Notes under the pieces: model-generated
Seen by the model: the letters and a program-made list of their open reading frames with translations, nothing else
Told to the model about the DNA's origin: nothing
Database searches by the model: none
Shown here: positions 1 to 8,828 of the stretch, in pieces
Layout of the letters: each line of letters opens with the position of its first letter
How positions within the stretch are numbered: position 1 is the stretch's first letter
Origin: an uncultured Roseburia sp.
GTDB lineage: Bacteria > Bacillota > Clostridia > Lachnospirales > Lachnospiraceae
Length of the DNA: 18,720 bases
Assembly: GCA_910584215.1 (NCBI GenBank)
Contig: CAJTYI010000063.1
Location: 1-18,720, forward strand
Reading direction: 5' to 3'
Position numbers and translations under genes: made by a program

Positions 1-3000
1 TTCTCCCCGTTAATGTTCCACTCTTTCTTAGAAGCATCCGCAGGGATTGACGCAGATATGGACACGCCTAAGACATCAGCCATAATCAAGTCTGCACACT
101 TCGCGAAGATTTCAGCCACAGTTCCCTCGGCCTCATAGCCAATTTCGATCTGATCCATCACCTCAAAGCCCGCTTCCTTGCGCATCGTCTGAAGCTTGCT
201 GATGATCTCGCGCACAAAGCCCTCCTCGATCAGTTCAGGAGTCAGATTGGTGTCAAGCACTACCGTCACCGTGTTATCCCCCTCCGTCACGTATCCTTCG
301 CTCTGTACCATCGTGATTAGCAGATCTTCTTCCATAAGTTTTATATCGTCATTTATTGTCGATAAAGTAATATGTCCGGCAGATTTTAATTCGTCCATAG
401 CCGCATTTCCGTCCACTTCCGCAAGACACTTTTGTATCTGTCCTAGGAACTTGCCGTATTTGGGCCCCACGGTGCGCAGCTGCGGTTTGAACGTATAGGT
501 AGTGTACCCGCTCACATCATCAGTAAACTGCACATCCTTGACGTTTAGCTCTTCCTCGATGATTTCGACAAAATACGGCGAGAGCTCAAACGGCGCCTTG
601 ACATACATCGTGCCGATCGGCTGACGGTTTTTGATATTTGCGGCGTTGCGGCACGCACGCCCCATCACTACGATCTTGCGCACCTCATCCATGCTCTTTT
701 CTAATTCTACATCTATATGTGCCTCTTTGGCAACCGGAAATTTACACAAATGTACGCTTTCCGGCGCAAATTTATCAATCTCGCACACCAGATTGCGATA
801 GATATCTTCGGTCATAAAAGGAATCAAAGGCGCCGCGCATTTACAGATTGTCACAAGCGCAGTGTAAAGTGTCATATAGGCATTGATCTTATCCTGTTCC
901 ATGCCTTTTGCCCAGAAGCGCTCTCTGCTTCTCCTCACATACCAGTTGCTCATATCGTCCACAAACTCATCCAGCGCGCGCGCTGCCTCCGGTATGCGGT
1001 AGCTGCCCAGATTCTCATCCACTGCCCTGACAACGGTATTTAACTTAGACAGCAGCCACTTGTCCATAACCGACAGTTTATCATAGTCGAGCGTGTACTT
1101 AGAAGCGTCAAACTGGTCAATATTGGCATAGAGCACAAAAAACGCATAGGTATTCCAAAGCGTGCCCAAAAACTTGCGCTGTCCCTCCTGCACGGCCTTG
1201 CCGTGAAAGCGGTTTGGCAGCCACGGCGCGCTGTTGATATAGAAATACCAGCGGATCGCATCCGCGCCGTAAGTCTCTAACGCTTCAAACGGATCTACGG
1301 CATTGCCCTTGGACTTGCTCATTTTCTGCCCGTTCTCATCCTGCACATGCCCAAGCACGATCACATTTTCATAGGGCGCCTTGTTAAAAAGAAGCGTGGA
1401 TTCAGCCATAAGGGAGTAAAACCATCCCCTTGTCTGGTCAACCGCCTCCGAGATAAACTGCGCCGGAAATTGCTGTTCAAAAAGCTCTTTATTTTCAAAC
1501 GGATAGTGGTGCTGCGCAAACGGCATCGCCCCTGAATCAAACCAGCAGTCAATTACCTCCGGCACTCTCCTCATCGTTCCGCCACAATCCGGGCAGGAAA
1601 ACGTCACCGCGTCAATGTACGGTCTGTGCAGCTCGATCGCTGCATGTGCGGGGTCACCGCTTCGCTCGGCAAGCTCGGCGCGGCTGCCAATCGACTCCTG
1701 ATGACCGCATCCCTCACACTCCCAGACATTGAGCGGCGTGCCCCAGTAACGGTTTCTTGAGATTCCCCAGTCCTGAATATTCTCCAGCCAGTCGCCGAAA
1801 CGCCCCTTGCCGATCGACGCGGGTATCCAGTTGACCGTATTGTTGTTGCGAATCAAATCATCCTTAACTTCAGTCATTTTGATAAACCAGGATTCGCGCG
1901 CATAATAGATGAGCGGTGTGTCACATCTCCAACAATGCGGATAGTCGTGTTCAAACTTCGGCGCGTCAAACAGCTTGCCCTGCGCATCGAGGTCTTTTAA
2001 GATCACCGGGTCGGCCTTTTTCACAAACGTCCCGGCATAGGCGGTCTCCTCGGTCATCTCCCCCTTGCCGTTTACAAACTGCACGAACGGCAGATCATAT
2101 TTTCTGCCGACTTTGGCGTCGTCTTCACCGAACGCTGGCGCGATATGCACGATTCCGGTACCGTCCGACATGGTAACATAGCTGTCGCAGGTCACGAAAA
2201 ATCCCTTTTTGTGCTGTTTTGCCGCCACATCGGCAGCGCAGGAAAACAGCGGTTCATATTCTTTGTATTCCAAATCCTTGCCGGTAAAGGTTTCGAGGAT
2301 CTCATAAGCTTTTACGCCCTCGTCCTCGTTTGCCAGTTTGCCCAACACCGTATCAAGCAAGAGCTCTGCCATATAGTAGGTATACCCGTCCGCCGCCTTC
2401 ACTTTGCAGTAAGTGTCTTCTGGATTGACGCACAGACCCACGTTAGAGGGCAGCGTCCACGGTGTCGTCGTCCACGCCAAAAAATAGGCATCCTCACCGA
2501 CCACCCGAAAACGCACGACTGCAGAGCGCTCTTTTACCGTCTTATAGCCCTGTGCCACTTCCTGTGATGAAAGCGGCGTACCGCAGCGCGGGCAGTACGG
2601 CACGATCTTAAAGCCCTTATACAACAGCTTTTTGTTCCAGATCTCCTTGAGCGCCCACCACTCGGACTCGATAAAATTGTCGTCATAGGTGACATAGGGA
2701 TTGTCCATATCGGCCCAAAAACCGACAGTCTGTGAGAAATCCTCCCACATCCCCTTGTATTTCCACACGGACTCTTTGCATTTCTTGATGAACGGCTCCA
2801 TACCGTAAGCTTCGATCTGCTCTTTGCCATTTAACCCCAAGAGCTTCTCCACCTCGAGCTCCACCGGCAGTCCATGTGTGTCCCATCCCGCCTTGCGCGG
2901 CACATACTTGCCTTTCATCGTCTGATAGCGCGGAATCATATCCTTGATGACGCGCGTCAGCACATGCCCGATGTGCGGTTTGCCGTTGGCGGTCGGCGGA

Positions 3001-3137
3001 CCGTCATAAAATGTATACGTCTCGCCCTCCTTGTGGTTTTCCATACTCTTTTCAAAAATATGGTTTTCTCTCCAAAAATTGACAATGTCTTTTTCACGGT
3101 CAACAAAGTTTAAATTACTGTCTACCTTTTTGTACAT
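1..3137 (-). CDS. ileS: Isoleucyl-tRNA synthetase, long (type 2-like) form, 3' end cut by window
   Basis: Charges tRNA-Ile with isoleucine in the cytoplasm. About 1045 codons are present; only the last few are missing at the window edge. The start ATG at 3137 has AAGGAG eight bases upstream. Visible class I signatures are the HIGH motif (residues 55-58, in GKPHIGHVLTRVIKD) and KMSKS (605-609, in GQKMSKSKGN). Between them are the TTTPWTLPSN element of the CP1 editing domain, a CPRCGTPLSS zinc-knuckle-like site and a second pair of CxxC motifs (CEGCG, CPDCGG). The text around HIGH (PRKAGWDTHGLPVELEVEK) and the length match the eukaryote/Thermus-like type 2 enzymes rather than the roughly 930-residue type 1 form. 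Members of the type 2 group are often less sensitive to mupirocin; that is family knowledge and untested here. It is preceded by its own promoter and a T-box leader. Confidence 0.97.
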   Translation of the reverse strand, partial: MYKKVDSNLNFVDREKDIVNFWRENHIFEKSMENHKEGETYTFYDGPPTANGKPHIGHVLTRVIKDMIPRYQTMKGKYVPRKAGWDTHGLPVELEVEKLLGLNGKEQIEAYGMEPFIKKCKESVWKYKGMWEDFSQTVGFWADMDNPYVTYDDNFIESEWWALKEIWNKKLLYKGFKIVPYCPRCGTPLSSQEVAQGYKTVKERSAVVRFRVVGEDAYFLAWTTTPWTLPSNVGLCVNPEDTYCKVKAADGYTYYMAELLLDTVLGKLANEDEGVKAYEILETFTGKDLEYKEYEPLFSCAADVAAKQHKKGFFVTCDSYVTMSDGTGIVHIAPAFGEDDAKVGRKYDLPFVQFVNGKGEMTEETAYAGTFVKKADPVILKDLDAQGKLFDAPKFEHDYPHCWRCDTPLIYYARESWFIKMTEVKDDLIRNNNTVNWIPASIGKGRFGDWLENIQDWGISRNRYWGTPLNVWECEGCGHQESIGSRAELAERSGDPAHAAIELHRPYIDAVTFSCPDCGGTMRRVPEVIDCWFDSGAMPFAQHHYPFENKELFEQQFPAQFISEAVDQTRGWFYSLMAESTLLFNKAPYENVIVLGHVQDENGQKMSKSKGNAVDPFEALETYGADAIRWYFYINSAPWLPNRFHGKAVQEGQRKFLGTLWNTYAFFVLYANIDQFDASKYTLDYDKLSVMDKWLLSKLNTVVRAVDENLGSYRIPEAARALDEFVDDMSNWYVRRSRERFWAKGMEQDKINAYMTLYTALVTICKCAAPLIPFMTEDIYRNLVCEIDKFAPESVHLCKFPVAKEAHIDVELEKSMDEVRKIVVMGRACRNAANIKNRQPIGTMYVKAPFELSPYFVEIIEEELNVKDVQFTDDVSGYTTYTFKPQLRTVGPKYGKFLGQIQKCLAEVDGNAAMDELKSAGHITLSTINDDIKLMEEDLLITMVQSEGYVTEGDNTVTVVLDTNLTPELIEEGFVREIISKLQTMRKEAGFEVMDQIEIGYEAEGTVAEIFAKCADLIMADVLGVSISASIPADASKKEWNINGE

Positions 3138-3181
3138 CACTGTGACTCCTTTCAAATGTTCTCCGGTGCGTCCGTCATACG

Positions 3182-3215
3182 AAAAAAGCTCCCGTCCCGT
3201 AATAGGACGAAAGCT
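3182..3215 (-). terminator. T-box intrinsic terminator
   Basis: On the minus strand AGCTTTCGTCC pairs with GGACGGGAGCT across a 7-base loop. That gives 11 continuous pairs, two of them G-T wobbles, followed by six T. It directly follows the T-box core, so it is the conditional terminator that the antiterminator would displace. Confidence 0.9.
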
Positions 3216-3448
3216 GTCTGTTCGTTATACCACCTGATTACTCCTGTACGATCTTCATTGCTGAAAATGATACCCGTCTCTTTAACGCAGAAAATACGTC
3301 AGTCTCTACTTGGCCCATGCCGTTCGGACTGCGACTTAGAAGGGATATTCCCTTGCGGATACTCGTACCGGTTCCCACCTGCCCCGGCTCTCTTTGCCTT
3401 TCCCCGCAAAGTACTGGCTTCGTCATGGTCTTTGATACTTTTCAACTG
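3182..3448 (-). promoter_or_regulatory. T-box leader (tRNA-Ile sensing) of ileS
   Basis: This untranslated leader lies between the ileS promoter and start codon and has T-box riboswitch landmarks. A Stem I region carries AAAGAGAGCCGGGG and GGGAACCGG. A likely specifier ATC (Ile) lies at 3358-3360, in GAGTATCCGCAAGGGAA. The T-box core AGGTGGTATAACGA lies at about 3224-3237 and is followed by an intrinsic terminator. The TGGT of the core would pair with the ACCA end of tRNA-Ile (discriminator A). Uncharged tRNA-Ile is expected to stabilise the antiterminator and switch ileS on. The specifier assignment is a reading by eye; the T-box class itself is much surer. Confidence 0.9.
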
Positions 3449-3454
3449 ATTTTT

Positions 3455-3483
3455 AGTATAGCGGCAAATACCCGTTCTGTCAA
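3455..3483 (-). promoter_or_regulatory. Sigma-A-type promoter for ileS
   Basis: A perfect -35 TTGACA (3478-3483) and a TATACT -10 (3455-3460) are separated by 17 bp. Transcription should start near 3448 and run through the T-box leader. The -35 lies only about 16 bp past the stop codon of the DHH gene, and no separate terminator of that gene is visible in between. Confidence 0.88.
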
Positions 3484-3498
3484 GCGGCAGACAAAAAA

Positions 3499-4494
3499 TT
3501 ATCCTTCCTTGACATTTTCAATGACTGTGAGAAAACTCTCTTTCATTTTGTCCTGCAATATGGCAAGTTCCGCTTCATCGCCCGAAAACGGAACGAACCC
3601 GCCTGCCATTTCGGCATGACCGCCGCCGCTTCCGCCAACGGCCGTGAGAGCGTCGTGAACAATTTTGCCCGCATCGAGCGCCGCAAGCTCACTGCGGACA
3701 GAGAGTTTTAAACCTCCCTCCTTATGGGAACAGACGACGGAAAATGACACTTCTTTTAAAGCGAGCATAAAGTCTGACACATTGGCGATAACCGGACAGT
3801 CTTTGCCGGCGTCGGCAAACCCGATGTTGTCAAACACCTCCACGCTCGAGATGGCTTTGGAGTAAGCGATCAGATCATCAAAACAGAGCGTGCTGTTTTC
3901 GAGAATATGAATGACCTGATAATCACAATCGTCATAGAGCTTATAGATCATGTCCACGTCCAGTTTCGATACGCCCCGCGAGAGATTGTTGGTGTCAATG
4001 CGAATACCATAAGTCAGAGCCGTCGCAATATTTTTGGTAACCGGAATCTGATTTTCAAAAAAATAGTGCGCGATGATCGTGGAACAGGCACCGACTTCCG
4101 GGCGAATGTCCTTAAAGCGGTATTGGTATTTTTCATTTTCCGGGTGATGGTCAATGCAGATGATTTCATCGCCGGTCATATCTATGATATTGGAATTGCC
4201 CTTCTGGGCATCCACCAAAATCACCTCGTCTTCCTCGCGCAATATCGAGGCAATGTTTTCAATGTGATTGAGCTCTATCCCCAAAAGCTCACCGAGTTTT
4301 GCTGTGCTGTAACGGTCAATCTTGCCGCTGTAACAGATCGTGGAGGAGACGCCTCTAGCCAAAAGCAGCGCCTGCAGACCGTAAGCGCTGGCGATGGCAT
4401 CAGGGTCCGGGAAATTGTGCGTTTGAATATAAACATGTTTGCGGTAAATTTTCGTCAATAACTCGTCCAACTTCGTCATAGAAATCTCTGGCAT
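3499..4494 (-). CDS. DHH/DHHA1 family phosphoesterase (NrnA-like)
   Basis: Soluble 331-residue phosphoesterase of the DHH superfamily, which includes nano-RNases, pAp phosphatases and cyclic-dinucleotide phosphodiesterases. Metal-binding motifs of the N-terminal DHH domain are THNFPDPDAIAS (residues 25-36), VDAQ (D95), IDHHPE (DHH at 115-117) and RIDTNN (D167). The C-terminal DHHA1 substrate domain ends in GGSGGGHAEMAGGF (287-300). The DPD spelling differs from the usual DGD of NrnA, so the exact substrate is open. The ATG at 4494 lies about 21 bases from the nearest good ribosome binding site (AAGGAGG, 4516-4522). An in-frame CTG at 4504-4506, nine bases from that site, would add four residues and is a plausible real start. 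It is the last gene of the purE-to-DHH run, 29 bp after the HAD gene. Confidence 0.9.
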   Translation of the reverse strand: MPEISMTKLDELLTKIYRKHVYIQTHNFPDPDAIASAYGLQALLLARGVSSTICYSGKIDRYSTAKLGELLGIELNHIENIASILREEDEVILVDAQKGNSNIIDMTGDEIICIDHHPENEKYQYRFKDIRPEVGACSTIIAHYFFENQIPVTKNIATALTYGIRIDTNNLSRGVSKLDVDMIYKLYDDCDYQVIHILENSTLCFDDLIAYSKAISSVEVFDNIGFADAGKDCPVIANVSDFMLALKEVSFSVVCSHKEGGLKLSVRSELAALDAGKIVHDALTAVGGSGGGHAEMAGGFVPFSGDEAELAILQDKMKESFLTVIENVKEG

Positions 4495-4523
4495 TTCCGT
4501 TATCAGGAAACAATTCCTCCTTG

Positions 4524-5183
4524 TTATGATTGATGTTCAGAATACGGCAGCTCTATCGTAGCCAATTCCCGCAATCCGTTGATTTTGGGCACAGGCACGT
4601 TTATCGTGCCAAAACCGTACGCAGCGTGAACAAACGCCGCTCCCGCCTGCACGCTGGCATCGTAGTCGCCCTGAATATCGCCGACATAAACGGCCCTCTT
4701 CAGATGGTTGCGCTCTGCAATCAGGCGGATATTATCGCCCTTTGGTCTGCAGTTATTGCCGTAACATTCGATGTCCTTAAAATAATGCCAAAACCCATAA
4801 TGGTCTAAGAATGCCTCGACATATCCCGCCTGACAATTGCTGACAATAAACAATGGATACCGCTGCTGTAAAATAGAGAGGGTCTCTTCCAAATCAGGAT
4901 AAAGCACGCCGCCATGGCTGCGCAGATATTCGTTTTCTGCCGTACAGCAGTCCGTCAGCAGTTCCATACGCTCCTTTTTGGATAATTCCGGGAATATTAA
5001 ATCCGCAATCACATCCATCGTTTTTCCCATCACACCCTGGATATCCGCCGCAGTCAGCGTTTTCGCCAGTCTGCCGTCGCTTTGAATCGCAAGATTCCAT
5101 GAGACTGCCACATTTTCGGCGGAATCCCACAGTGTGCCGTCCATGTCAAATATAATACCTGTATTTGCATCAAAAACGCTCAA
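4524..5183 (-). CDS. HAD-family phosphatase (phosphoglycolate phosphatase-like)
   Basis: A 219-residue cytoplasmic haloacid-dehalogenase-type phosphatase. With a TTG start at 5183 the protein begins MSVFDANTGIIFDMDGT. Motif I is FDMDGTLW (nucleophile D13, acid D15), motif II is FIVSNCQ, motif III carries the lysine in RPKGDN, and motif IV is YVGDIQGDYDAS. A helical cap lies between motifs I and II. The TTG is chosen because GGAGGGG sits right before it and 22 bp separate it from the purD stop; the longer open frame to 5261 would run deep into purD. HAD phosphatases of this kind act on phosphoglycolate, pyrophosphate, sugar phosphates or nucleotides, and the sequence does not decide which. Its place behind purD suggests co-transcription with purine genes, not a proven role in purine metabolism. 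Confidence 0.88.
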   Translation of the reverse strand: MSVFDANTGIIFDMDGTLWDSAENVAVSWNLAIQSDGRLAKTLTAADIQGVMGKTMDVIADLIFPELSKKERMELLTDCCTAENEYLRSHGGVLYPDLEETLSILQQRYPLFIVSNCQAGYVEAFLDHYGFWHYFKDIECYGNNCRPKGDNIRLIAERNHLKRAVYVGDIQGDYDASVQAGAAFVHAAYGFGTINVPVPKINGLRELATIELPYSEHQS

Positions 5184-5205
5184 AATACCCCTCCTGCTTC
5201 TATCC

Positions 5206-6483
5206 TTATCTGGCCTCGTCGATCGCCTTTCCGATATCATGGCGCATATACTTGTTGGCAAAATCCACCCACTCCGTGGCCTCGTACGCTTTGGCCCTGG
5301 CCTCTTTTAAATCTTTTCCGGTAGCCGTTATCCCCAGCACGCGCCCGCCGTTTGTCACGATCTTGCCCTGATCGTCAAACTTTGTCCCCGCATGATAACA
5401 GTAGTAATCGTCTTTTCCCTCAAACGCCGAAAGCCCTGTGATCTCATACCCTTTCTCGTAGGAGACCGGATAACCGTCAGAGGCGAGCACGACGCAGACA
5501 GCCGCGTTATCCTCAAACTCCAGTGTGATCGTATCAAGTTTTCCGTCCACACAGGCTTCCATCACATCCATGATATCATTCTTCATGCGCGGCAGCACCA
5601 CCTGCGCTTCGGGGTCACCAAAGCGGGCGTTGTATTCCAGCACTTTCGGGCCTTCCGCGGTCAGCATCAGGCCAAAAAAGATAACGCCCGTAAACGGCCT
5701 GCCCTCGGCCGCCATAGCGTCCACGGTCGCCTGGTAGATGTGTTTCTTGCAAAAATCGTCAACTTCATCCGTGTAAAAGGGACTCGGTGAAAAGTTGCCC
5801 ATTCCTCCGGTGTTCAGGCCCTGATCGCCGTCTTTGGCCCGCTTATGGTCCTGAGCCGATGACATAATCTGTATCGTCTTTCCGTCCACAAATGAGAGGA
5901 CAGAGACTTCCCGCCCCGTCATAAACTCCTCAATGACAATCGTATTGCCGGCAGAGCCAAATTTCTTGTCCTCCATCAGCTCTTTGACTCCGGCCCTCGC
6001 CTCGTCTAAGGTATTACAGATCAGCACGCCCTTGCCAAGAGCCAGACCGTCCGCCTTTAAGACAATCGGCATTTTGGCCGTCTCCAGATAGTCTAACGCC
6101 TCCTGTGCAGATGTAAAATTCTCATATGCCGCGGTAGGAATCTTATATTTTTTCATCAGGTCTTTGGAAAAAGCTTTGGAGCCCTCCAAAATAGCTGCAT
6201 TTTTCCGCGGTCCGAATACGCGTAAGCCTTCCGCCTCAAATGCATCCACGATGCCGCCCACCAGCGGATCGTCCATACCAATGATCGTAAAATCAATCTC
6301 TTGTTCCTTGGCAAACGCCGTCAGCTTTTCAAACTCCATGGCGCCGATCGGCACACACTCTGCCAGCGCAGCTATCCCGGCATTTCCGGGCGCACAAAAA
6401 ATCTTGTCTACTTTCGGGCTTTTTGCCACGCTCGTGACAATCGCGTGCTCGCGCCCACCGCTGCCCACTACCAATACTCTCAT
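5206..6483 (-). CDS. purD: Phosphoribosylamine-glycine ligase (GAR synthetase)
   Basis: Catalyses the second step of de novo purine synthesis, ATP-dependent joining of glycine to phosphoribosylamine. The 425 residues are the usual monofunctional length. The N-terminal MRVLVVGSGGREHAI is the PurD signature. The ATP-grasp core is seen in PIVLKADGLALGKGV, VIEEFMTGREVSVLSF and the LEYNARFGDPE metal site. AGTKFDDQGKIVTNGGRVLG is typical of the C-terminal domain. The start ATG at 6483 has a GAGAGGA site seven bases upstream. A 115-bp gap separates it from purN; the HAD gene follows after 22 bp. Confidence 0.97.
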   Translation of the reverse strand: MRVLVVGSGGREHAIVTSVAKSPKVDKIFCAPGNAGIAALAECVPIGAMEFEKLTAFAKEQEIDFTIIGMDDPLVGGIVDAFEAEGLRVFGPRKNAAILEGSKAFSKDLMKKYKIPTAAYENFTSAQEALDYLETAKMPIVLKADGLALGKGVLICNTLDEARAGVKELMEDKKFGSAGNTIVIEEFMTGREVSVLSFVDGKTIQIMSSAQDHKRAKDGDQGLNTGGMGNFSPSPFYTDEVDDFCKKHIYQATVDAMAAEGRPFTGVIFFGLMLTAEGPKVLEYNARFGDPEAQVVLPRMKNDIMDVMEACVDGKLDTITLEFEDNAAVCVVLASDGYPVSYEKGYEITGLSAFEGKDDYYCYHAGTKFDDQGKIVTNGGRVLGITATGKDLKEARAKAYEATEWVDFANKYMRHDIGKAIDEAR

Positions 6484-6598
6484 GATTTATCCTCTCTTTT
6501 CCCTCAAATCTCTGACAATCTGTTACACCGAATGTAGCAATACGACCGGCAAAACCGCAATAACATCTGGCCTTTTTTTAATTTGTCGCCGGAGAAAG
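6484..6598 (-). other. purN-purD intergenic spacer
   Basis: This is the only gap above 30 bp inside the purE-to-DHH run. I see no convincing terminator hairpin. A weak promoter candidate is TTGCGG, then 18 bp, then TACATT, reading toward purD. No frame continues the purN protein in an obvious way, so I see no sign of a broken gene. Confidence 0.4.
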
Positions 6599-7222
6599 CT
6601 ACGCGATCACAACTCTGCCTTCCTCCACGCTCACCTTATCATTGGCAATCAGATCAATCGCCCTGGGCAGTATCACCCACTCCGCCTGCTCCATCACGCG
6701 CCTCTGCAAAATCTCGGGGGTATCCCCGTTATGCACTTCGACGGCTTTCTGCAAAATGATAGGCCCCGTATCGGTCCCCTCATCCACAAAATGCACGGTA
6801 GCCCCCGTCACCCTGACCCCGCGGGCAAGCACTCCCTCATGCACTTTCAAACCGTAATACCCGGTGCCGCAAAAGGAAGGTATCAGCGACGGATGGATGT
6901 TGATGATGCGGTTGCGGTATTTGTCGATCATCTCCTGCGGGATTACAACCAGGAATCCGGCCAAAACCACCAAATCCACATCATAGGAATCCAGCGTTTT
7001 GAGCAGTGCAAGGTGAAACGCGCCGCGGTCATCGTAATCCCGGGGCGAGACACACTGCGCCTCAATGTTATGTTTTTTCGCGCGCTCTAAGGCAAACGCA
7101 TCCCGATTATTGCTGATCACCACTTCCACTCTGGCGTTTTTGATATCTCCTCTGTCGATCGCATCCAATATCGCCTGTAGATTCGTGCCGCCGCCGGATA
7201 CAAGCACCGCAAGTTTTAACAT
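6599..7222 (-). CDS. purN: Phosphoribosylglycinamide formyltransferase (GAR transformylase)
   Basis: Third step of purine synthesis, transferring a formyl group from 10-formyl-tetrahydrofolate to GAR. At 207 residues it is the normal size. The N-terminal VLVSGGGTNLQAI loop binds the substrate phosphate. INIHPSLIPSF carries the catalytic Asn108 and His110, and HFVDEGTDTGPII the catalytic Asp151. The start ATG overlaps the purM stop by 7 bp (ATGTTAA), with AAGGAG inside the purM tail, so translation is probably coupled to purM. Confidence 0.97.
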   Translation of the reverse strand: MLKLAVLVSGGGTNLQAILDAIDRGDIKNARVEVVISNNRDAFALERAKKHNIEAQCVSPRDYDDRGAFHLALLKTLDSYDVDLVVLAGFLVVIPQEMIDKYRNRIINIHPSLIPSFCGTGYYGLKVHEGVLARGVRVTGATVHFVDEGTDTGPIILQKAVEVHNGDTPEILQRRVMEQAEWVILPRAIDLIANDKVSVEEGRVVIA

Positions 7223-8241
7223 AACGTCACTCCTTTGTCCCCCTCTGTGATCTCACCGATCTGATAGGGCGTCTCACCCGCCGCACGGATGGCTTCCATC
7301 GTCTGATCTGCATCCCCCGGCGCCACAGCGAGTATCATACCGATGCCCATATTGTAAGTGTTGTACATCATCTGTTCCTCGACGTTGCCCTCGCGCGCCA
7401 TCATCTTAAAAATAGCCGGCACTTCATAACTGTCCTTCTTGATCACGGCATGTCTGCCCTCCGGCAGCATACGCGGCACATTCTCATAAAAACCGCCGCC
7501 CGTGATATGGCTGCACCCCTTCACGCGCACGCCGGATTCTTTTATGCTCTTCAACGCTTTCACATAGATCTTAGTCGGCGCCAAAAGCGCCTCTCCTAAC
7601 GTTTTCCCAAGCTCATCGTGATATGTATCAAGCGTCTCTTTATCCATAGAAAAAATCTTTCGTACCATTGAAAATCCGTTGGAATGTACACCCGATGACG
7701 CCATGCCGATCAGCACGTCGCCAGCCTGCAAATCGGCGCCCGTTATGATATCTTTTTCATCTACAATGCCCACGGAAAAGCCTGCCAGATCATACTCATC
7801 CTCCGGCATCAGCCCCGGATGTTCCGCGGTCTCCCCGCCGATCAGTGCACAGCCCGCCTGCTGACACCCCTGCGCCACTCCGCTGACAATCGTCGCGATT
7901 TTCTCTGGATAATTCTTGCCGCAGGCGATATAGTCCAGGAAAAAGAGCGGCTCGCCGCCCGCACAGGCGATATCGTTGACGCACATCGCCACACAGTCAA
8001 TGCCGATCGTATCGTGCTTATCCAGCAAAAACGCCAGCTTTACCTTGGTGCCGCACCCGTCTGTGCCGGATACCAGCGTCGGATTTTCCATGTCCATAAA
8101 AGACTTCATCGAAAACGCACCGGAAAATCCACCCAGACCGCCCAAAACCTCCGGCCGCATCGTACCCTGCACATATTTTTTCATCAGTTCCACCGACTTG
8201 TACCCAGCTTCAATATCGACCCCGGAATTCTTATAATCCAT
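7216..8241 (-). CDS. purM: Phosphoribosylformylglycinamidine cyclo-ligase (AIR synthetase)
   Basis: Fifth step of purine synthesis, ATP-dependent closure of FGAM to AIR. With the ATG at 8241 the protein has 341 residues, MDYKNSGVDIEAGYKS onward, the standard PurM N-terminus. A GGAGG site sits five bases upstream, so the ATG four codons further up is not needed. Family motifs include GTDGCGTKVKLA, ALIGGETAEHPG, GMASSGVHSNGFSMVRK and HITGGGFYENVPRML. It starts 26 bp after purE and overlaps purN by 7 bp. Confidence 0.97.
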   Translation of the reverse strand: MDYKNSGVDIEAGYKSVELMKKYVQGTMRPEVLGGLGGFSGAFSMKSFMDMENPTLVSGTDGCGTKVKLAFLLDKHDTIGIDCVAMCVNDIACAGGEPLFFLDYIACGKNYPEKIATIVSGVAQGCQQAGCALIGGETAEHPGLMPEDEYDLAGFSVGIVDEKDIITGADLQAGDVLIGMASSGVHSNGFSMVRKIFSMDKETLDTYHDELGKTLGEALLAPTKIYVKALKSIKESGVRVKGCSHITGGGFYENVPRMLPEGRHAVIKKDSYEVPAIFKMMAREGNVEEQMMYNTYNMGIGMILAVAPGDADQTMEAIRAAGETPYQIGEITEGDKGVTLC

Positions 8242-8267
8242 AATTTCCTCCATTTCTGTAATTTTCG

Positions 8268-8774
8268 TTATTTTGTGTAATTTTTATATCCCACTTCCTG
8301 TAACTTGGCATCTTTGGCCTGGACCTGTTCTTTTAAATGCTTCGCATAGTCCTTTACTCTCTGTAATAACTGCGCATCGGAAGTCGCCAGTATCTTTGCC
8401 GCCAAAAGCCCGGCGTTCGCTCCGCCGTTAATCGCCACCGTAGCCACCGGTATCCCCGAGGGCATCTGCACGATCGAGTAGAGAGAATCTCTGCCGCCAA
8501 GCGATGTCGTGTGCATCGGAATCCCGATCACCGGCATCGGAAAGATCGCCGCGCACATCCCTGGCAGATGCGCCGCCATGCCCGCACCGGCAATAATCAC
8601 TTGAAATCCTTTCTCCTCCGCAGTTTTGGCATACTCAAAAAATACGTCCGGCTCCCTGTGGGCGGAGATTATCGTCATCTCATATGCGATGCCCAATTCC
8701 TCTAAAATGTCCGCCGCCTTCGCCATAACCGGCATATCCGAATCACTGCCCATCACAATTCCTACTTTTGCCAT
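8268..8774 (-). CDS. purE: 5-(carboxyamino)imidazole ribonucleotide mutase
   Basis: Makes the carboxylated imidazole intermediate (CAIR) of purine synthesis. It has 168 residues with the start at 8774, where GGAGGG lies five bases upstream; the open frame extends further but without a better site. Motifs are GIVMGSDSDMPVM, IISAHREPD, GAGMAAHLPGMCA and PSGIPVATVAINGGANAGL. No purK lies next to it, so how the substrate is carboxylated cannot be read here. It heads the run purE-purM-purN-purD-HAD-DHH. Confidence 0.96.
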   Translation of the reverse strand: MAKVGIVMGSDSDMPVMAKAADILEELGIAYEMTIISAHREPDVFFEYAKTAEEKGFQVIIAGAGMAAHLPGMCAAIFPMPVIGIPMHTTSLGGRDSLYSIVQMPSGIPVATVAINGGANAGLLAAKILATSDAQLLQRVKDYAKHLKEQVQAKDAKLQEVGYKNYTK

Positions 8775-8797
8775 AGTAACCCTCCATTCTTGATGCA

Positions 8798-8817
8798 CCC
8801 GCGCACTTTCGCGCAGG
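8798..8817 (-). promoter_or_regulatory. Hairpin before the purE ribosome binding site
   Basis: On the minus strand CCTGCGC pairs with GCGCGGG across a GAAAGT loop, seven pairs including one wobble. It ends about 14 bases before the purE GGAGGG. It could modulate purE translation or be chance GC-rich sequence. It does not resemble the known purine or PRPP riboswitch cores. Confidence 0.4.
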
Positions 8818-8828
8818 CGCAAGGTTGC

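Noticed and set aside
5184..5261. Longer start for the HAD phosphatase
   Set aside because: It overlaps purD, and the TTG at 5183 has an excellent GGAGGGG site and correct family N-terminus.
6484..6598. Remnant gene or frameshift between purN and purD
   Set aside because: Both flanking proteins are full length and the spacer translations show no family resemblance.
6164..7090. 308-codon plus-strand open frame
   Set aside because: It is antisense to purD and purN, which have full family motifs, and shows no recognisable protein.
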